Assembly (NCBI GenBank): GCA_002690915.1
Contig: NZGF01000022.1
Span: 1-59,667, forward strand
Reading direction: 5' to 3'
Source of the DNA: Crocinitomicaceae bacterium
GTDB taxonomy: Bacteria > Bacteroidota > Bacteroidia > Flavobacteriales_D > Sanyastnellaceae
Length of the DNA stretch: 59,667 bases
Positions within the stretch are counted from its first letter, which is position 1, and every line of letters begins with the position of its first letter. A model generated the notes under the pieces. That model had not been told where the DNA came from and ran no database searches. It saw only the letters and a program-made list of their open reading frames with translations. Below, piece after piece: positions 19,832 through 30,196 of this stretch. Both the position numbers and the translations under genes were made by a program.

Positions 19832-20278
19832 GTGGATACTTTGAGCTACAAGACCGTCTCCATCAACAAGGAGAACGCAGACAAAAAGTGGTTGCTCGTC
19901 GATGCTGAGGGCCAAACGTTGGGCCGTTTGGCATCCGAAGTTGCCAAGCGCCTGCGTGGCAAGCATAAGCCGAACTTCACCCCGCACGCTGATTGCGGTG
20001 ACTTTGTAATTGTAGTCAATGCAGAGAAAGTAGTTTTGACTGGAAACAAGTGGGACCAAAAGGAATACATCCGATACACGGGCTATCCCGGAGGTCAGCG
20101 CACCCGCACTGCCAAGGAGCAATTGAAGCGTAAGCCGTTTGCCTTGGTTGAGGACGCTGTTCGCGGAATGCTCCCCAAGAATTCTTTGGGACGTGAAATT
20201 TTCCGCAACCTGCACGTTTTCGTAGGTCCTGACCACAAACACGAAGCTCAGCAGCCTGAGCTTATCAAATTCGCTTGA
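19832..20278 (+). CDS. rplM: 50S ribosomal protein L13
   Basis: A 148-residue large-subunit protein. The start is a GTG at 19832, chosen because the resulting N terminus (MDTLSYKTVSINKENADKKW) has the form usual in Bacteroidota L13. Further family matches are VDAEGQTLGRLASEVAKRL, GDFVIVVNAEKVVLTGNK and the C-terminal HVFVGPDHKHEAQQPE. It is first in the usual rplM-rpsI pair, with 23 nt between the genes. Confidence 0.97.
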   Translation: MDTLSYKTVSINKENADKKWLLVDAEGQTLGRLASEVAKRLRGKHKPNFTPHADCGDFVIVVNAEKVVLTGNKWDQKEYIRYTGYPGGQRTRTAKEQLKRKPFALVEDAVRGMLPKNSLGREIFRNLHVFVGPDHKHEAQQPELIKFA

Positions 20279-20301
20279 TTCAAGCCTGATCATCACACCG
20301 C

Positions 20302-20688
20302 ATGGAAGTAATCAATACATCTGGCCGACGGAAGACAGCAGTAGCTCGTCTTTACATGAAGCCTGGAAAGGGTAGCGTCACCATTAACAAGAAGGACGCG
20401 AACAACTATTTCACCACGTCTGTGTTGCAATACAAAATCAACCAGCCCTTCATGTTGACTGAGACTGCTGGCCAGTACGACGTTCAAGTGAACGTGGATG
20501 GTGGCGGCATAACAGGTCAAGCAGAGGCGGTGCGACTCGCCATCTCAAAAGCGCTCATCGAGGTGAATCCTGAGTGGAAGTCCGCGTTGAAACAGGTCGG
20601 TTTGACCACACGCGATCCGCGAATGGTGGAGCGTAAGAAGTTTGGTCAAAAGAAAGCGCGGAAGAAGACACAGTTCTCTAAGCGTTAA
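20302..20688 (+). CDS. rpsI: 30S ribosomal protein S9
   Basis: A 128-residue small-subunit protein whose C-terminal tail reaches the P-site tRNA. It has the family start INTSGRRKTAVARLY, the middle DVQVNVDGGGITGQAEAVRL and the conserved basic tail KKFGQKKARKKTQFSKR. It follows rplM by 23 nt. The 116 bp after it hold no gene or clear terminator, so readthrough into rpsB is possible. Confidence 0.97.
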   Translation: MEVINTSGRRKTAVARLYMKPGKGSVTINKKDANNYFTTSVLQYKINQPFMLTETAGQYDVQVNVDGGGITGQAEAVRLAISKALIEVNPEWKSALKQVGLTTRDPRMVERKKFGQKKARKKTQFSKR

Positions 20689-20804
20689 TGGCTGGACACC
20701 CTTCAGAATTTATTTAATCAACATACTGTTTAGCATCCAAACCCGCTGGACTCGTTCAATCTGAATGGCTACTAGCGTGTTGCTTAAACCAGGAAAGTAA
20801 ACAC

Positions 20805-21671
20805 ATGGAAAACGTAACCTTCGAGCAAATGCTCCAAGCCGGAGTTCACTTCGGCCACCTCAAGCGCAAGTGGAACCCCCACATGGCGCCCTACATCTTC
20901 ACTGAGAAGAAAGGCATCCACATCATTGACTTGCACAAGACCAGCGTCAAGCTGGACGAAGCGGCGTCAGCGATGAAGCAAATCGCCAAAAGCGGAAAGA
21001 AAATCCTCTTCGTGGCGACGAAAAAGCAAGCGAAAGCGATTGTCGCCGAACGTGTAGCAGCCATTGGCATGCCTTACGTAACGGAGCGTTGGTCTGGTGG
21101 CATGTTGACCAACTTTGCGACCATTCGCAGGGCGGTCCGCAAAATGTCACAAATCGACAAAATGCAGCAGGACGGTACATTGAACACCTTGTCCAAGCGT
21201 GAGCGCTTGCAGGTGAGCCGTCAGCGTGCGAAGCTCGAGAAGAACCTCGGTTCGATTTCTGACTTGACCCGAATACCTGCGGCTATTTTCATCGTTGATG
21301 TCATGAAAGAGCACATCGCCTTGGCAGAAGCCAAGAAGTTGGGCATTCCCGTGTTCGCCATGGTAGACACCAACTCTGATCCTCGCCCAGTAGACTTCCC
21401 TATTCCATCGAATGATGACGCGGGACTTTCAATCGCCTTCATCATGGACGTGCTGGCACAGTCGGTAGCAGAAGGATTGCAGGAGCGTAAGGCCGACAAA
21501 GACCAAGCAGAGGCGCAAGCTGCTGCTAAGAAGAATAAGGAGGAAGCCCAGGCAGCCGAATCGGCGCCTGAAGCAACTGCTCCTGCGGATGACTCCCCTG
21601 CAGCAGAGGCGCCCGCCGAAGAAGCGGCCCCAGCTCCAGCAAGTGAAGCTCCAGCCTCCGAGGAGAAATAA
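20805..21671 (+). CDS. rpsB: 30S ribosomal protein S2 with acidic tail
   Basis: A 288-residue small-subunit protein. The core has the typical QMLQAGVHFGHLKRKWNPHM, FVATKKQAK, PYVTERWSGGMLTNF and IVDVMKEHIALAEAKKLGI. From about residue 235 there is a tail of some 50 residues made almost entirely of Ala, Glu, Pro, Ser and Asp. The core alone matches the normal S2 length of about 230-240, so the tail is an addition that is probably disordered. It forms the standard rpsB-tsf pair with a 32-nt gap. I found no terminator before it. Confidence 0.97.
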   Translation: MENVTFEQMLQAGVHFGHLKRKWNPHMAPYIFTEKKGIHIIDLHKTSVKLDEAASAMKQIAKSGKKILFVATKKQAKAIVAERVAAIGMPYVTERWSGGMLTNFATIRRAVRKMSQIDKMQQDGTLNTLSKRERLQVSRQRAKLEKNLGSISDLTRIPAAIFIVDVMKEHIALAEAKKLGIPVFAMVDTNSDPRPVDFPIPSNDDAGLSIAFIMDVLAQSVAEGLQERKADKDQAEAQAAAKKNKEEAQAAESAPEATAPADDSPAAEAPAEEAAPAPASEAPASEEK

Positions 21672-21703
21672 GCCGGAACATTAGCTGACAAACATAGATA
21701 GAG

Positions 21704-22528
21704 ATGAGCATTACAGCAGCAGAAGTAAACAAGCTCCGAAAGCAGACCGGAGCCGGTATGATGGATTGCAAGAAGGCCCTGACCGAAGCTGAGGGTGACT
21801 TCGATAAAGCCATTGAAATATTGCGCCTTAAAGGCCAAAAAGTCGCAGCAAAGCGCGGCGATCGTGAAACCGCTGAAGGCGCAGTTCTTTCAACTGTCAA
21901 TGCGGCAGGTGACCTCGGTGTGTTGTTGTCGTTGAACTGTGAAACGGACTTTGTTGCTAAGAATGAAGAATTCGTAGGCGTTGCAACCAACATCATGAAC
22001 GTTGCGCTCGAAGGCGGAATTTCAGATAAGGCGGCATTGATGGCTGCCGGCTACCCGGGCGAAGGTATTTCCATCGAAGAAAAAATCACCGAGCAAATCG
22101 GCAAAATCGGCGAGAAGATCGAGGTCGGTTCATTCCACACCTTGAACGCCGCCCACGTAACGGCTTACATTCACCCAGGTAACCGCTTGGCGACCTTGGT
22201 TGGATTCAGCGCCAATGTTGGCGACGGCGGACGTGACGTTGCGATGCAAGCTGCGGCCATGGCGCCGGTAGCATTGAATGAAGACAGTATTCCAGCCGAT
22301 TTGATTGAAAAGGAAAAGGCCATCGGTAAAGAATTGGCCATCCAAGAAGGTAAGCCTGAAGAAATGGCGGACCGCATTGCAGAAGGCCGCTTGAAGAAGT
22401 GGTTCAAGGAAGCAACACTGGTGAATCAAGCCTTCATCAAGGACAGTAAGGTCAACGTCGCTCAATACGTTCAGTCTCTGAACGGCGATGCGTCCGTAAC
22501 CGGTTTCTGCCGAGAAGCACTGGATTAA
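21704..22528 (+). CDS. tsf: Elongation factor Ts
   Basis: Guanine-nucleotide exchange factor for EF-Tu. A 274-residue protein with the N-terminal domain motif LRKQTGAGMMDCKKALTEA, and the core motif NCETDFVAKNEEF. The Thr-Asp-Phe-Val region contacts EF-Tu. Coupled to rpsB as in most bacteria. A strong terminator follows at 22549-22579. Confidence 0.97.
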   Translation: MSITAAEVNKLRKQTGAGMMDCKKALTEAEGDFDKAIEILRLKGQKVAAKRGDRETAEGAVLSTVNAAGDLGVLLSLNCETDFVAKNEEFVGVATNIMNVALEGGISDKAALMAAGYPGEGISIEEKITEQIGKIGEKIEVGSFHTLNAAHVTAYIHPGNRLATLVGFSANVGDGGRDVAMQAAAMAPVALNEDSIPADLIEKEKAIGKELAIQEGKPEEMADRIAEGRLKKWFKEATLVNQAFIKDSKVNVAQYVQSLNGDASVTGFCREALD

Positions 22529-22548
22529 GCATTGGAAGAGAAAGATAG

Positions 22549-23328
<780 letters not shown>

Positions 23329-23335
23329 CACGGAC

Positions 23336-23899
23336 ATGACGGAGGAAATTCAAATGGCGCTGGAGTCGGCGCGCGAGTCCATGGACAAAGCGATTAGTCA
23401 CATGGAAGCGGAGTTGACCAAAATTCGCGCAGGCAAGGCGCACCCGGCGATGCTGGACAGCGTGAAGGTGGAGTACTACGGCTCTATGACCCCATTGAGT
23501 CAGGTCTCCAACATCAATACCTCCGACGCCCGCACATTGACGGTTCAGGCTTGGGAAAAATCCATGCTTGAGCCGATAGCAACAGCTATAATCAACGCCA
23601 ATCTCGGGCTGAACCCAATGAACAATGGGGAATCGATTTTGATTAACATCCCGCCTCTTACCGAGGAGCGCCGCAGGGAGCTCACAAAGCGCGCCCGTGC
23701 GGAAGGCGAGCACGCGCGTGTTTCGGTGCGCAATGCCCGCAAGGACGCCAATGACTTCATCAAAGCCGCGAAAGGAGAAGGCTTAAGCGAAGACCTCGCT
23801 AAGGATGGTGAAGGCGAAGTGCAAAAACTGACGGACGGTTACGTTAAGAATATCGACGACATCCTTGCCAAGAAGGAGTCGGATATCATGACCGTTTAA
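23336..23899 (+). CDS. frr: Ribosome recycling factor
   Basis: Splits post-termination ribosomes together with EF-G. A 187-residue protein from the ATG at 23336, close to the usual ~185. Family motifs are LTKIRAGKAHPAML near the N terminus, a NTSDARTLTVQAWEKSML core, and PPLTEERRRELTKRA in the long helix. It starts 7 nt after pyrH. It is convergent with dxr: both stop codons are TAA inside TTAA at 23896-23899. Confidence 0.97.
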   Translation: MTEEIQMALESARESMDKAISHMEAELTKIRAGKAHPAMLDSVKVEYYGSMTPLSQVSNINTSDARTLTVQAWEKSMLEPIATAIINANLGLNPMNNGESILINIPPLTEERRRELTKRARAEGEHARVSVRNARKDANDFIKAAKGEGLSEDLAKDGEGEVQKLTDGYVKNIDDILAKKESDIMTV

Positions 23900-25053
23900 G
23901 TTTTGAACTCACGGGCTTCGGCCCGGGCCTCTGCGTCAGCAGCGATAAGGCCCTCGAGGCCCGGTTGCTCCTCATAGCTTACACGGCCGAGCGCATGCTC
24001 GATGGCTGCGGTCATTCCGGTAAAGCTTAATTCATCTTTGAGAAAACGCTCCACAGCGACTTCATTTGCGGCGTTCAAAACGGCAGGAGAATTTCCACCT
24101 TTGTTGCCGGCGTAAAAGGCGAGTTCCAGGTTGCGGAAGGCATCGAGATCTGGCTTTTCGAATGTGAGTTGAGGGTAGTCGAAAAAGCTGAAGCGCTCGA
24201 AGGTATTTTTCAGGCGTTGCGGATAACCCAATGCATATTGGATGGGTAGCTTCATGTCGGGCAAGCCCAACTGCGCCTTGATGGAACCGTCTTCGAATTG
24301 TACGCAACTGTGCACGATGCTCTGCGGGTGCACCACAACCTCGATCTGGCCCATTTCCACGTCAAACAACCACTTGGCTTCGATGACCTCGAGGCCTTTA
24401 TTCATCATGGAAGCGCTGTCGATGGTGATTTTGGCACCCATATCCCAGTTGGGGTGTTTCAATGCTTGGGTTTTGGTGACGTGCAGCAGCTCCTCCTGAG
24501 TTTTCCCGCGAAATGGCCCACCAGAGGCGGTCAGGATGACTTTTTCGATGGGGTTGAGGACTTCACCGGCTAAGCATTGGTAGATCGCGCTGTGTTCAGA
24601 ATCCACGGGATGTATGTCGACCCCTGCAGCCAAGGCCTCTTTCATGACCAAGGCGCCGGCCACGACTAAGGTTTCCTTATTGGCGAGGGCGATGGTTTTT
24701 TTGGCTTGTATTGCGCGTAGCGTGGGCCGCAAGCCCGCAGCACCGACGAGCGCTGTGAGGACCACTGAAATGCCATCCATCTCGACGACTTGCTCAAGGG
24801 CTTCGGCTCCGCCGTACACTTTGATACCGTGATCAAACAGGGCATCCTTCACTTGACCCAAGCGCGCTGTGTCTCCGATTACAACAGTGTTCGGCTCAAA
24901 CTCCAGGGCTTGTTGAATTAGCAGTTCCGCATTGCGGTGTGCCGTGAGTACTTCCACGTGCAAGCGGTCCCGTTGCTCGCGTATGACGTCAAGTGCTTGG
25001 GTGCCGATTGAACCGGTGCTGCCCAAAATGGCAACGCCGCGGGTAGGGGTCAT
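23896..25053 (-). CDS. dxr: 1-deoxy-D-xylulose 5-phosphate reductoisomerase
   Basis: Makes 2-C-methyl-D-erythritol 4-phosphate in the non-mevalonate isoprenoid pathway. A 385-residue protein from the ATG at 25053; a GTG at 25062 overlapping the previous stop would add three residues. The NADPH-binding motif is ILGSTGSIGTQALDVI (8-23). DSEHSAIYQCL and LTASGGPFRG are the metal and substrate sites. It follows the MIP18 gene closely on the minus strand. The isoprenoid product would feed undecaprenyl phosphate, recycled by UppP elsewhere in the window. Confidence 0.96.
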   Translation of the reverse strand: MTPTRGVAILGSTGSIGTQALDVIREQRDRLHVEVLTAHRNAELLIQQALEFEPNTVVIGDTARLGQVKDALFDHGIKVYGGAEALEQVVEMDGISVVLTALVGAAGLRPTLRAIQAKKTIALANKETLVVAGALVMKEALAAGVDIHPVDSEHSAIYQCLAGEVLNPIEKVILTASGGPFRGKTQEELLHVTKTQALKHPNWDMGAKITIDSASMMNKGLEVIEAKWLFDVEMGQIEVVVHPQSIVHSCVQFEDGSIKAQLGLPDMKLPIQYALGYPQRLKNTFERFSFFDYPQLTFEKPDLDAFRNLELAFYAGNKGGNSPAVLNAANEVAVERFLKDELSFTGMTAAIEHALGRVSYEEQPGLEGLIAADAEARAEAREFKT

Positions 25054-25058
25054 GTCGC

Positions 25059-25370
25059 TCACAGGAATCCAAGTTCAAGTTTGGCTTCTTCACTCATCAT
25101 GTCCTGTGTCCAAGGAGGGTCGAACACGATGTTGACTTTGGCGCCCGATGCCCCTTCAATGCCGGCGACCTTTTCTTCGACTTCAGCCGGAAGACTTTCC
25201 GCCACGGGGCAATTGGGCGAAGTCAATGTCATCTCGATGTGAACGAAGCCGTCGTCTTTGATAACCACTTCGTAAATCAACCCCAGTTCGTAAATGTCAA
25301 CCGGGATTTCAGGGTCATGGACCGTTTTCAGTATCGAGACGACGGTGGATTTGGTAAAGGACGCTGGCAT
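25059..25370 (-). CDS. MIP18/DUF59-family Fe-S assembly protein
   Basis: A 103-residue protein of the MIP18 (DUF59) family, associated with Fe-S cluster delivery; SufT belongs to the same family. It shows HDPEIPVDIYELGLIYEVVI, then LTSPNCPVAESLP with the conserved reactive Cys, then FDPPWTQDMMSEEAKLELG. The start at 25370 is 5 nt after the lysS stop; an earlier Met would overlap lysS. It lies between lysS and dxr, away from the suf operon at 48-54 kb, which is not unusual. Dxr itself needs no cluster, so the neighbourhood does not define its target. Confidence 0.85.
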   Translation of the reverse strand: MPASFTKSTVVSILKTVHDPEIPVDIYELGLIYEVVIKDDGFVHIEMTLTSPNCPVAESLPAEVEEKVAGIEGASGAKVNIVFDPPWTQDMMSEEAKLELGFL

Positions 25371-25375
25371 GGGGT

Positions 25376-27088
25376 TCAGTTGCGGGCGGAGAGCCACGTT
25401 TCAACCTCTTCCAAGGTAAGCGCGGGGATGTCCAATTTGTTCTTCTTTCGGTAACCGTTCATCTTTTCGCGCAGTCCGCCTGGGGACAGCCCTTCGAGAG
25501 CATCCGGCCGGTCAAAACCGGCACCGACGAAATGCGGGGTCCAAGCTTCGGGCACGCCGAGTGCCTGCAGGCCTTTTTCGTCAGGCCCTTGGTCGAATAC
25601 CTCAGGACGCATCTGCGGGAAGAACAGCACTTCTTGGATGGACGTTTGGTTAGTCAGCATCATGACCAAGCGGTCGATACCGATGCCAATGCCACTGGTC
25701 GGCGGCATGCCGTATTCTAAAGCGCGCAGGAAATCTTGATCAATGAACATGGCTTCGTCGTCACCGCGTTCGCTGAGCGCGAGTTGGTCTTCAAACCGTT
25801 GGCGCTGGTCATCTGGATCGTTGAGCTCGCTGTATGCATTTGCAACTTCGGTCCCGTTGATCATGAGCTCAAAACGCTCCGTGTAAGCGGGGTTTTCGCG
25901 GTGTACTTTGGTAAGCGGCGACATCTCGACGGGGTAATCCATGATGAAGGTCGGCTGCACATAATGGCGCTCGCATTTCTCACCGAACAGTTCATCGATG
26001 AGTTTGCCCTTGCCCATGCTGTCATCGGTTTCGATTCCCACCTGTTCGCACGCAGCGCGGAGCTCTGTTTCGGACTTGCCGTCGATGTCGACGCCGGTGT
26101 GTTCGAGGATGGCATCGCGCATGGTGACTCGGCGGTAGGGCGGCGCGAAATCAATCTCCGTGCCGTTGAGGTCGGCCTTTGTGCCGCCGTGAACTGCCTG
26201 GCAGATGTCGGCCAGGAGGTTTTCCGTGGTCTGCATCATCCAATGGTAGTCCTTGTAAGCGACGTACAATTCTAACACAGTGAATTCTGGGTTGTGGGTG
26301 CGGTCCATTCCCTCGTTCCGGAAGTTCCGGGAGAACTCATACACGCCTTCAAAACCGCCTACGATGAGACGTTTCAGGTATAGTTCATTCGCGATGCGCA
26401 GGTACAGGGGGATGTCGAGGGTATTGTGGTGGGTCACAAATGGCCTCGCGGCTGCTCCTCCGGGGATGACCTGGAGCACGGGTGTGTCCACTTCCAACCA
26501 GCCGGAGGCATCAAAGGAGTTGCGGATGGTATGCATGACCTTCGATCGGGCTTCGAACACATCCTTGACGTCCGGGTTGACCACCAGGTCGACGTATCGC
26601 ATGCGGTAGCGCAGTTCTGGATCGGCAAATGCGTCATACACTTTCCCGTCTTCATCGACCTTCACCGAGGGCAGCGGCTTGAGTGATTTTGACAGCACTG
26701 TCAAAGTTTTCACCATGACACTCTGTTCCCCGGTCTGCGTTGTGAACGTTTCCCCGGAGATGCCAATGAAGTCGCCTCGGTCGAGGAGTTTCTTGAAGAC
26801 GTTGTTGTATAGGGTTTTGTCCTCACCTGGGCAAAGCTGGTCTCGGTTGAGGTACAATTGGAACGTCCCTTCGCTGTCTTGGATTTCGGCAAACGAAGCT
26901 TTGCCCATGATGCGGCGGCTCATGATACGGCCGGCGAGGCTTACCGCCATGCCGTCTGCAAACTTGGCGGCCAACCGTTTGGACCGGTGGGTCACAGTGA
27001 ATTCCGCGGCGGGGTACGGTTCGATTCCAAGGGCGCGTAATGCAGCCAAGGATTCGCGCCGAATGCGTTCTTGTTCCGTTCGTTGCAT
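25376..27088 (-). CDS. lysS: Lysyl-tRNA synthetase, class II
   Basis: Charges tRNA-Lys. A 570-residue class IIb synthetase with an N-terminal OB fold (VSLAGRIMSRRIMGKASFAE), motif 2 FRNEGMDRTHNPEF and motif 3 GIGIGIDRLVMMLT. A C-terminal extension of about 75 residues after motif 3 (containing WTPHFVGAGFDRPDALEGLS) goes beyond the E. coli enzyme (505) and is, as far as I know, common in Bacteroidota. The start at 27088 is preceded by a perfect TACCTTTG only 4 nt away. It is divergent from the TonB receptor gene over 67 bp. Confidence 0.96.
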   Translation of the reverse strand: MQRTEQERIRRESLAALRALGIEPYPAAEFTVTHRSKRLAAKFADGMAVSLAGRIMSRRIMGKASFAEIQDSEGTFQLYLNRDQLCPGEDKTLYNNVFKKLLDRGDFIGISGETFTTQTGEQSVMVKTLTVLSKSLKPLPSVKVDEDGKVYDAFADPELRYRMRYVDLVVNPDVKDVFEARSKVMHTIRNSFDASGWLEVDTPVLQVIPGGAAARPFVTHHNTLDIPLYLRIANELYLKRLIVGGFEGVYEFSRNFRNEGMDRTHNPEFTVLELYVAYKDYHWMMQTTENLLADICQAVHGGTKADLNGTEIDFAPPYRRVTMRDAILEHTGVDIDGKSETELRAACEQVGIETDDSMGKGKLIDELFGEKCERHYVQPTFIMDYPVEMSPLTKVHRENPAYTERFELMINGTEVANAYSELNDPDDQRQRFEDQLALSERGDDEAMFIDQDFLRALEYGMPPTSGIGIGIDRLVMMLTNQTSIQEVLFFPQMRPEVFDQGPDEKGLQALGVPEAWTPHFVGAGFDRPDALEGLSPGGLREKMNGYRKKNKLDIPALTLEEVETWLSARN

Positions 27089-27092
27089 GGGA

Positions 27093-27100
27093 CAAAGGTA
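27093..27100 (-). promoter_or_regulatory. -7 box for lysS, directly at the start codon
   Basis: TACCTTTG on the minus strand, a perfect match, followed by TCCC and then the ATG. With a transcript start about 5 nt downstream of the box, the mRNA would begin at or next to the start codon. Confidence 0.55.
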
Positions 27101-27155
27101 ATTGGATGTCGTCTAGGCGCTGTAGCTTTACGCGAATAAACGTCTTATAACTGCA

Positions 27156-29192
27156 ATGAGATTGAACAAAGAAAAAAGGGCGCTTCTCCTCCCGGCATTG
27201 GCCCTTGCGTGGGCTGCCCAAGCCTGGGGGAACACGGACACCACACAAGTCGTTGTGGCCTTGAATGAGGCCGCCGTCATCGGGGTGGATTTTCAAACCG
27301 AAAGCCTGACGGACGCACCCAAATCATTGACCGTGCTTCAACCCGCCGAATGGCAGTCTTCCACGTCCATTACTGAAGCCCTTGAGTTCATACCCGGCGT
27401 CGACGTCCAATCCCGTGGTGCATGGGGTGTTCAAACCGACATCAGCATTCGCGGGGGATCATTTGAGCAAGTGGCGTTGCGCGTGGACGGCATGCGCTGG
27501 AGCGCGCCGCACACGGGCCACCATCTCATGAACATTCCTATCGACCCCGAGGACCTTGGCCACGTTGAAGTTGTGAAGTCCGGCGCAGGGCCGTGGGCAG
27601 GCGTTGGCGCATTCTCAGGGGCCATCAATATGAAAACCAATACCGGTTCGAGTGCGAACCGCGCCACTTTTACCGCCGAATTGGGCAGCTTCGACTGGCA
27701 ACGTGTCCGCGCGCACGTTGACTGGAACACTGGTAACATCAGTCACGGCCTGAGTATCAGCCGCGCCAGCACATCGGGCCACATTTCCAATGCCGACGCC
27801 ACCATTCAGCGCCTGATGTATGGATGGATATGGTCAACGGGTGCGCACCGGTTCAAAGGCTTGGTGGCCGGGGAGACGAAGGCGTTTGGTGCTCAGAATT
27901 TCTACTCTTCGAAGTACCCAGATCAATATGAGGAGACGGGCGCAGCTGTTGCACAAATCACGTGGAACATGGACCGCAGCAAGTGGCGGTTTAGCGGCGG
28001 TGCTCAAGGGCGCTTTCACCAAGACCGATTCGAGTTGTTTCGAGAAGGAGCCGGTTGGTACGAGTCGACCGATGATGGGTTTTATGTTGCACAATTGGCA
28101 ACCCCCGATACAGCAGGGTGGTACGCTCCGGGACTGTCTTGGTATGCTGGAGCTAACCAGCACCGTTCGATGGGTGCTGCTGCGAACGCACTCGCACAGT
28201 GGAAATCTGGAAATTGGACCCTTTCTGCGGCGGCAGACGCTCGCACTGAGACCATTCGTTCGAACCGGTTGGGCAAGGCGCCGGAGGCGCCAATCGAGGG
28301 AGAAGACTCAGACGACGACCCCTACACGTTAGGGGACACGCGGCAAAACCTCGATGCCTACGCTTCTGCCAAGTGGTCAACGGTCAACTGGCTGGCGACG
28401 GCGACGGCCGGTTTTAATTCGAATTCACGTTTTGGCAATTCTTTCCTTCCGGCTGCACAGGTAGTGCGCAAACTGGGGACGCACGCGCGCCTGTTCGCTT
28501 CTGCAGGTCGATCCGTGCGCCACCCTTCCTTCACGGACTTGTACTACGACGTTGGAGGAGCGGTTGGCAGTGACTCCTTGCTGTCGGAGTATGCCAACCA
28601 AGCAGAAGTGGGATTCCGCATGGTGATGCGGCCGACCGATGCATCGAATCTGATTGTTGAATCAACCCGTTTCTACCGCGAGGGCACCAACTTGATTGAC
28701 TGGATACTTTACGACGGCAGCGACGTGTTTCAGGCGGCCAATCTTTCTGAAATTGAATTCGAAGGTGGCGACCTCTCGGTGCAGTATACAGCTGCCTCGT
28801 CTAATGCGCCCCGGATCACTATGGCGCGGCTTTCGGCGACATGGATGGATGCAGACCGCGCATCGGCAGGATTTACGTCCAACTATGTGCTCGACTTTGT
28901 CCGAACGAAGTACGATGCGGTGGTTCGGCTTGAAGGTGGAAGTCCGCTGGCCTTCACCGTGCGGGGTAGTATGCAAGAACGCAATGGGGTGGCTATGCAA
29001 TGGGAAGACGCTAAATTGCTCCAACTCTGGGGCGCCGAGGTTGCGTTTAAAGGCAACGACGGTGCCCGCTTGGCCTGGCGCGGCAACGTTCGATTGGACA
29101 ACCTATTCGACGTGCAGTACGCCGACCGAGGCAGCGTCCTTCAACCGGGGCGCATGGTGCGCTTTGGCCTTACCTTTGAGTGGACGGAATAA
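27156..29192 (+). CDS. TonB-dependent outer-membrane receptor
   Basis: A 678-residue TonB-dependent receptor of BtuB-like size. A signal peptide (LLLPALALAWAAQAWG) is followed by a plug domain with ALEFIPGVDVQSRGAWGVQ, ISIRGGSFEQVALRVDGMRW and VEVVKSGAGPWAGVGAFSG (about residues 70-165), then a 22-stranded barrel ending in VRFGLTFEW with a C-terminal aromatic residue. It has no SusC-type N-terminal domain and no SusD partner, so polysaccharide uptake is unlikely; vitamin, siderophore or metal import is more probable. The next gene, a sugar-phosphate isomerase, follows by 6 nt and is probably cotranscribed for expression only. Confidence 0.9.
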   Translation: MRLNKEKRALLLPALALAWAAQAWGNTDTTQVVVALNEAAVIGVDFQTESLTDAPKSLTVLQPAEWQSSTSITEALEFIPGVDVQSRGAWGVQTDISIRGGSFEQVALRVDGMRWSAPHTGHHLMNIPIDPEDLGHVEVVKSGAGPWAGVGAFSGAINMKTNTGSSANRATFTAELGSFDWQRVRAHVDWNTGNISHGLSISRASTSGHISNADATIQRLMYGWIWSTGAHRFKGLVAGETKAFGAQNFYSSKYPDQYEETGAAVAQITWNMDRSKWRFSGGAQGRFHQDRFELFREGAGWYESTDDGFYVAQLATPDTAGWYAPGLSWYAGANQHRSMGAAANALAQWKSGNWTLSAAADARTETIRSNRLGKAPEAPIEGEDSDDDPYTLGDTRQNLDAYASAKWSTVNWLATATAGFNSNSRFGNSFLPAAQVVRKLGTHARLFASAGRSVRHPSFTDLYYDVGGAVGSDSLLSEYANQAEVGFRMVMRPTDASNLIVESTRFYREGTNLIDWILYDGSDVFQAANLSEIEFEGGDLSVQYTAASSNAPRITMARLSATWMDADRASAGFTSNYVLDFVRTKYDAVVRLEGGSPLAFTVRGSMQERNGVAMQWEDAKLLQLWGAEVAFKGNDGARLAWRGNVRLDNLFDVQYADRGSVLQPGRMVRFGLTFEWTE

Positions 29193-29198
29193 GGACCC

Positions 29199-30194
29199 AT
29201 GGAAAAAATGCGCAGCCTCATCTCGGCCTTTCCCGAGCAACTCAAACAAGCTTGGGATATCGCCCAAGCTAACCCCATTGACTTCAGCGGCTGGAGGCCA
29301 ACGAACGTTTTGATCTTGGGCATGGGCGGAAGCGGCATCAGCGGATCGATCGCATCTAAGATGTTGGGGGACGCTAGCCCTGTCCCCATTGTTGCTAATA
29401 ATGACTACACGGTTCCGGAGTGGACCGGTGATTCTACGTTGGCGGTGGCCTGCAGCTATTCAGGCAACACTGAAGAGACCTTAGCGGCATTGGACGCAGC
29501 TGTGACTGCAGGCGCACGGGTTGTAGCCATCACGTCGGGTGGGCAATTGGGCGCACTGTGTGACGAGCACGGATGGCCTTCCGTGCGCATTCCCGGGGGG
29601 GAACCGCCGCGCTCTCAATTTGGTTTTGCCTTCACCTCAGTTATGCATGTGTTGCATTCAGTGGGCTTGGTGCCCGAAGCCGTTTATGCTGCCTTCGGTT
29701 CCGCTGCAGATCACCTTGAAGCGAACCAGGCCAATTGCGTTGAACGGGCGGAAGCCTTGGCCGATTTAGTGGAAGGAAAACAGATTGTGTTGTACAGCGA
29801 TGCGGCGCAAGAGGGGCTGGCCGTGCGGTGGCGCCAGCAACTCAACGAAAACGCCAAGCTTCTGTGCTCCCACCATGTCTTTCCTGAGATGAACCACAAC
29901 GAATTGGTGGGTTGGGAAACGGGCGATGAGGGTCACGTGGTGCTCATGATTCGAACGCCGGAGGACCACAAGCGTACGCGCATCCGCATGGAGGTGTGCA
30001 TGGAAATTTTCCAGCAACAAGGTGCAGATGTCATAGTGGTTGAAGGCGATGGTGAAGATGCGGTGCTGCGGTTTTTTGACCTGGTGCACGTGGGCGATTG
30101 GTTGAGCCTGTTGTTGGCTGAGCGAGCCGGAGTTGATCCGGTGGACATCAAGAACATCGATCACTTGAAAACCGCGCTGGCGCAAATCCCCTGA
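29199..30194 (+). CDS. Bifunctional phosphoglucose/phosphomannose isomerase-like protein
   Basis: A 331-residue cytoplasmic protein with tandem SIS domains. [11 protein letters not shown] (about 46-56) and [14 protein letters not shown] (about 87-100) are sugar-phosphate-binding loops; a C-terminal part has [11 protein letters not shown] with the conserved catalytic Glu and His region of the phosphoglucose/phosphomannose isomerase family. It would interconvert glucose 6-phosphate or mannose 6-phosphate and fructose 6-phosphate. It begins 6 nt after the TonB receptor and ends 2 nt before the lipB start. Confidence 0.87.
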   Translation: MEKMRSLISAFPEQLKQAWDIAQANPIDFSGWRPTNVLILGMGGSGISGSIASKMLGDASPVPIVANNDYTVPEWTGDSTLAVACSYSGNTEETLAALDAAVTAGARVVAITSGGQLGALCDEHGWPSVRIPGGEPPRSQFGFAFTSVMHVLHSVGLVPEAVYAAFGSAADHLEANQANCVERAEALADLVEGKQIVLYSDAAQEGLAVRWRQQLNENAKLLCSHHVFPEMNHNELVGWETGDEGHVVLMIRTPEDHKRTRIRMEVCMEIFQQQGADVIVVEGDGEDAVLRFFDLVHVGDWLSLLLAERAGVDPVDIKNIDHLKTALAQIP

Positions 30195-30196
30195 CC

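Noticed and set aside
20689-20804. Riboswitch or known ribosomal-protein leader before rpsB
   Set aside because: No conserved aptamer or recognisable leader motif was found in these 116 bp, and no strong hairpin stands out by eye.
27156-29192. SusC-type polysaccharide receptor
   Set aside because: The protein is too short (678 residues), lacks the extra N-terminal domain, and has no SusD gene next to it.
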